From contig CANGZO010000026.1 of NCBI GenBank assembly GCA_947458305.1, positions 1 through 14,942 of the forward strand: a stretch of DNA of 14,942 nucleotides, written 5' to 3'. This stretch comes from Comamonadaceae bacterium. Lineage in GTDB: Bacteria; Pseudomonadota; Gammaproteobacteria; Burkholderiales; Burkholderiaceae_C. This document shows, piece by piece, positions 12,338 through 14,942 of this stretch (positions are counted from its first letter, which is position 1; every line of letters starts with the position of its first letter). The notes beneath the pieces were generated by a model. The model was not told the DNA's origin, made no database searches, and saw nothing but the letters and a program-made list of their open reading frames with translations. The position numbers were made by a program, and so were the translations under genes.

Positions 12338-13189
12338 TCAGGCTTGCAGCTTGGCAGGTGCTGCCTCGCACAACTCAGGCGGCAAGCCCAACCAACGCAT
12401 GGCAGCGGCTTGCAGGCCTTGCAAGTCACCCGTGGTCATCAAGCGTATGGGGGGCGCAGAATCGTTGGTGTCTTGCGTGTTCAACAAACCAGCCGCTGCC
12501 AACAAACGCTGCGTTTGACGGGCTACCGCCTCGCCTGTCGAGATCAGTTGCACATCGGGCCCGAGCAGTAGGCGCAAATCGTTTTCGACAAACACATAGT
12601 GGGTGCAACCCAAAACCAAGGTGTCGATGTCGCCAGGTCCCGAACCAAAGCGGCCCATGGCCTGGGTGTAGGTCTGCAGCAAATGCGCGATTTGCGCTTG
12701 CGCAGCCACCGCTTGATCGGGCAGGGTGCTTTGCTCAATGGCCAGGGCCAAGCCGTTACAGGCCTGCACCACAAAATGCGCCTCGCCTTGCACACTGGCC
12801 AAAAGGCGAGCGAATTTGTCACTGCCCACCGTGCCCCGCGTCGCGATCACACCGATATGGCCTGTACGGCTCAGGGCCAGGGCCGGTTTGAGTGCAGGCT
12901 CAACACCCACCAGCGGCAGTTGGGGGTGCTGTGCACGCAGGGCGTGGATGGCTGCAGCGGTGGCGGTGTTGCAGGCCACCACCAGCGCTTTGATGTGGTG
13001 CTGCTCCAGCAAATAGCTTGCAATCGTTTCGGTCCGATCGCGGACAAAGGCTTCGGTTTTTTCGCCATAAGGCGCGTGGGCGTTGTCGGCCAGGTACACA
13101 AAGCGTTCGTGCGGAAGTGCCTTTTGCAAGGCCTGCAACACACTCAGGCCCCCAATGCCGCTGTCAAAAACGCCAATGGGGGTGTTCAC
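12338..13189 (-). CDS. murI: Glutamate racemase
   Basis: 283-residue cytoplasmic enzyme that converts L-glutamate to D-glutamate for peptidoglycan. All signature parts are present: F-D-S-G-I-G-G-L-S (8-16) with Asp9, A-D-N-A-H-A-P-Y-G (35-42 region), first catalytic cysteine Cys73 in A-C-N-T-A, and second catalytic cysteine Cys195 in G-C-T-H-Y. The start codon is GTG (13189-13187), and no nearby in-frame ATG would keep the conserved N-terminus. It begins two bases after the fumarase stop, and no good ribosome site is visible, which suggests translational coupling to fumarase. The C-terminal 30 residues extend a little past the usual fold and look variable. Confidence 0.96.
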   Translation of the reverse strand: MNTPIGVFDSGIGGLSVLQALQKALPHERFVYLADNAHAPYGEKTEAFVRDRTETIASYLLEQHHIKALVVACNTATAAAIHALRAQHPQLPLVGVEPALKPALALSRTGHIGVIATRGTVGSDKFARLLASVQGEAHFVVQACNGLALAIEQSTLPDQAVAAQAQIAHLLQTYTQAMGRFGSGPGDIDTLVLGCTHYVFVENDLRLLLGPDVQLISTGEAVARQTQRLLAAAGLLNTQDTNDSAPPIRLMTTGDLQGLQAAAMRWLGLPPELCEAAPAKLQA

Positions 13190-13191
13190 GT

Positions 13192-14745
13192 TCAGCCGGC
13201 GTTGACGCCAATGCCTTTGAACTCACCGGTGGCGATGCGCTTTTGCCATTCGGCAGGTCCGGTGATGTGGGCGCTGGTGCCACCGGCATCCACCGCCACC
13301 GTCACGGGCATGTCGACCACGTCGAATTCGTAAATGGCTTCCATGCCCATGTCTTCAAAGCCCACCACTTTGGCGTGCTTGATGGCTTTGGACACCAGGT
13401 AGGCCGCGCCGCCCACGGCCATCAGGTAGGCCGATTTGTGCTTCTTGATGGCTTCGATGGCCACCGGGCCGCGCTCGGCCTTGCCGATCATGGCGATCAG
13501 GCCGGTTTGGGCCAGCATCATTTCGGTGAAGCCGTCCATGCGGGTGGAGGTGGTCGGGCCTGCGGGGCCCACGGCCTCGTCGCCGACGGGGTCAACAGGG
13601 CCAACGTAATAGATCACGCGGTTTTTGAAGTCCACAGGCAGCTTCTCGCCCTTGGCCAACATGTCTTGGATGCGCTTGTGCGCGGCGTCGCGGCCCGTCA
13701 GCATCTTGCCGTTGAGCAGCAGGGTCTGGCCGGGTTTCCAGGCGGCGACTTGCTCAGGAGTCAGCGTGTTCAGGTCCACACGCTGGCTTTTTTCGGTATC
13801 GGCCGTCCAGCCCACGTTGGGCCACAGGTCGAGCGATGGGGCTTCGAGGTAAGAGGGGCCCGAGCCGTCGAGCACAAAGTGCGCGTGGCGCGTGGCGGCG
13901 CAGTTGGGGATCATGGCCACGGGTTTGCTGGCCGCGTGTGTGGGGTACATCTTGATCTTCACGTCCAGCACGGTGGTCAAGCCACCCAAGCCTTGCGCGC
14001 CAATGCCCAAGGCGTTGACCTTGTGGTAGAGCTCCAGTCGCATTTCTTCGACGGGGTCGAGTTTCTCGCCCTTGCTGGATTTTTCGAGCAACTGGTACAT
14101 GTCCAGGTCGTCCATCAGGCTTTCTTTGGCCATGAGCACGGCTTTTTCTGCGGTGCCGCCGATGCCGATGCCCAGCATGCCCGGTGGGCACCAGCCCGCG
14201 CCCATGGTGGGCACGGTCTTCAAAACCCAGTCGACGATGCTGTCGCCGGGGTTGAGCATGATCATCTTGGATTTGTTTTCGCTGCCGCCGCCTTTGGCCG
14301 CCACGGTCACATCGACCTTGTTGCCGGGCACGATCCTGGTGAAGATCACGGCGGGGGTGTTGTCTTTGGTGTTTTTGCGGTTGAAGTGCGGGTCCGAGAC
14401 CACGGATGCGCGCAGCGTGTTGTCGGGATGGTTGTAGCCACGGCGCACGCCTTCGTTGACGGCGTCTTCCAAGCTGCCGGTGAAGTTGTCAAACTTCACG
14501 TCCATGCCCACTTCCAGGAACACGTTGACGATGCCGGTGTCCTGGCAAATCGGGCGGTGGCCGGTGGCGCTCATCTTGCTGTTGGTCAGGATCTGGGCGA
14601 TGGCGTCTTTGGCCGCAGGGCTCTGCTCGCGCTCGTAGGCGCGGGCCAGGTGGGCGATGTAGTCAGCGGGGTGGTAGTAGCTGATGTACTGCAGGGCAGC
14701 AGCGACAGATTCGATCAGGTCGTCTTGTTTGATCAGGGTGGTCAT
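13192..14745 (-). CDS. fumA: Fumarate hydratase, class I (4Fe-4S, single chain)
   Basis: 517-residue TCA-cycle enzyme that hydrates fumarate to L-malate, using an oxygen-sensitive 4Fe-4S cluster. The three cluster cysteines are visible as Cys67 (P-I-C-Q-D-T-G), Cys186 (G-W-C-P-P-G) and Cys282 (P-N-C-A-A-T-R). The N-terminal alpha domain (to about 290) is joined in one chain to the C-terminal beta domain (about 330-517), which contains V-G-P-A-G-P-T-T-S-T-R-M-D. The ATG at 14745 has no strong ribosome site. The gene follows yqhA by 36 bases and is followed by murI after two bases, forming a probable operon. A separate class II fumarase elsewhere in the genome would be normal. Assignment is very secure; the exact symbol is by convention. 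Confidence 0.96.
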   Translation of the reverse strand: MTTLIKQDDLIESVAAALQYISYYHPADYIAHLARAYEREQSPAAKDAIAQILTNSKMSATGHRPICQDTGIVNVFLEVGMDVKFDNFTGSLEDAVNEGVRRGYNHPDNTLRASVVSDPHFNRKNTKDNTPAVIFTRIVPGNKVDVTVAAKGGGSENKSKMIMLNPGDSIVDWVLKTVPTMGAGWCPPGMLGIGIGGTAEKAVLMAKESLMDDLDMYQLLEKSSKGEKLDPVEEMRLELYHKVNALGIGAQGLGGLTTVLDVKIKMYPTHAASKPVAMIPNCAATRHAHFVLDGSGPSYLEAPSLDLWPNVGWTADTEKSQRVDLNTLTPEQVAAWKPGQTLLLNGKMLTGRDAAHKRIQDMLAKGEKLPVDFKNRVIYYVGPVDPVGDEAVGPAGPTTSTRMDGFTEMMLAQTGLIAMIGKAERGPVAIEAIKKHKSAYLMAVGGAAYLVSKAIKHAKVVGFEDMGMEAIYEFDVVDMPVTVAVDAGGTSAHITGPAEWQKRIATGEFKGIGVNAG

Positions 14746-14781
14746 GGTGTGTGCGTCTGTGAGTATTCAAGAAAAACGGGA

Positions 14782-14942
14782 TCAGTGCTCAGCTTTGTCG
14801 TGGTGCGACATCAAGCGGTCTGCATAGGCGATGGCGATGGCGCTGAACAAGAAGGCGATGTGGATGATGGTTTGCCACATCAAGACCTGTTCTGTGTAGT
14901 TGGCGGCGTTGATGAAGGTTTTGAGCAAATGGATCGAGCTGA
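14782..14942 (-). CDS. yqhA: YqhA/UPF0114 family membrane protein, C-terminal part
   Basis: The last 53 codons of a minus-strand gene entering from the right edge, ending TGA at 14782-14784. The start of the gene is outside the window. The translation contains S-S-I-H-L-L-K-T-F-I-N-A, then W-Q-T-I-I-H-I-A-F-L-F-S-A-I-A-I-A-Y-A-D-R-L, which matches the end of E. coli YqhA and the TIGR00645 family: a final membrane helix with a short charged tail, here S-H-H-D-K-A-E-H. It is an inner-membrane protein of unknown role. It lies 36 bases upstream of fumarase on the same strand with no terminator seen, so it may lead the yqhA-fum-murI operon. Confidence 0.85.
   Translation of the reverse strand, partial: SSIHLLKTFINAANYTEQVLMWQTIIHIAFLFSAIAIAYADRLMSHHDKAEH

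Noticed and set aside
12599..13333. 244-codon plus-strand frame opposite murI and the fumarase end
   Set aside because: Antisense to two secure housekeeping genes; no independent support.
1..14942. Mobile element, prophage, CRISPR array or defence island
   Set aside because: No transposase or integrase motifs, no regularly spaced repeats and no defence-type gene cluster. vapBC alone does not indicate an island, and no flanking repeats were found around it.

Overview
This 14.9 kb window looks like ordinary chromosomal DNA of a betaproteobacterium, most likely order Burkholderiales and family Comamonadaceae (a Limnohabitans/Rhodoferax-like organism). That placement is inference. It rests on high GC, strong G/C preference at third codon positions, dense packing with many convergent and divergent gene pairs, and protein families that look like Comamonadaceae versions (560-residue ETF-ubiquinone oxidoreductase, single-chain class I fumarase followed by murI, UMF1 transporter). 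I see no integrase, transposase, phage gene, CRISPR array or other sign of a large mobile element. The only accessory-type module is a vapBC toxin-antitoxin pair.

Layout. Left edge (1-38): start of an exported protein on the minus strand. 196-1924: ETF-ubiquinone oxidoreductase (minus) with a terminator behind it and a hairpin in its leader. 2075-3290: short-chain dehydrogenase and hot-dog thioesterase as a two-gene plus-strand operon. 3330-4223: a 'predicted metal-dependent hydrolase' (PF10118 type) on the minus strand, divergent from a TetR regulator (4324-5001), with inverted repeats between them. 5051-5776: vapBC with an operator-like promoter. 5844-6461 and 6519-6944: two divergently transcribed carboxymuconolactone-decarboxylase/AhpD superfamily proteins. 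6953-8659: a minus-strand series of flavin oxidoreductase, exported FKBP prolyl isomerase and cupin. 8784-10239: glutathione S-transferase, a 56-residue very basic protein with a strong terminator, and a MAPEG membrane protein. 10279-12333: tRNA-Leu(UAA), a Burkholderiales-type protein of unknown function and a UMF1-family MFS transporter, all on the plus strand. 12338-14942: yqhA (partial), class I fumarase and murI on the minus strand.

How the genes may work together. ETF-QO passes electrons from acyl-CoA dehydrogenases to ubiquinone. The dehydrogenase, thioesterase, PF10118 protein and TetR regulator beside it suggest an acyl-CoA/lipid-linked neighbourhood (inference). The middle section is rich in redox and detoxification families: AhpD-like, CMD, flavin oxidoreductase, cupin, GST and MAPEG. 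The right end is housekeeping: tRNA, TCA cycle and peptidoglycan precursor synthesis.

I do not see a clear new multi-gene system. The items most worth a second look are the full diiron-type E/ExxH/E/ExxH pattern in the supposed hydrolase with its inverted-repeat divergent promoter, the basic 56-residue protein with two hairpins in tandem behind it, and the tRNA-Leu lying 19 bases ahead of an uncharacterised gene.
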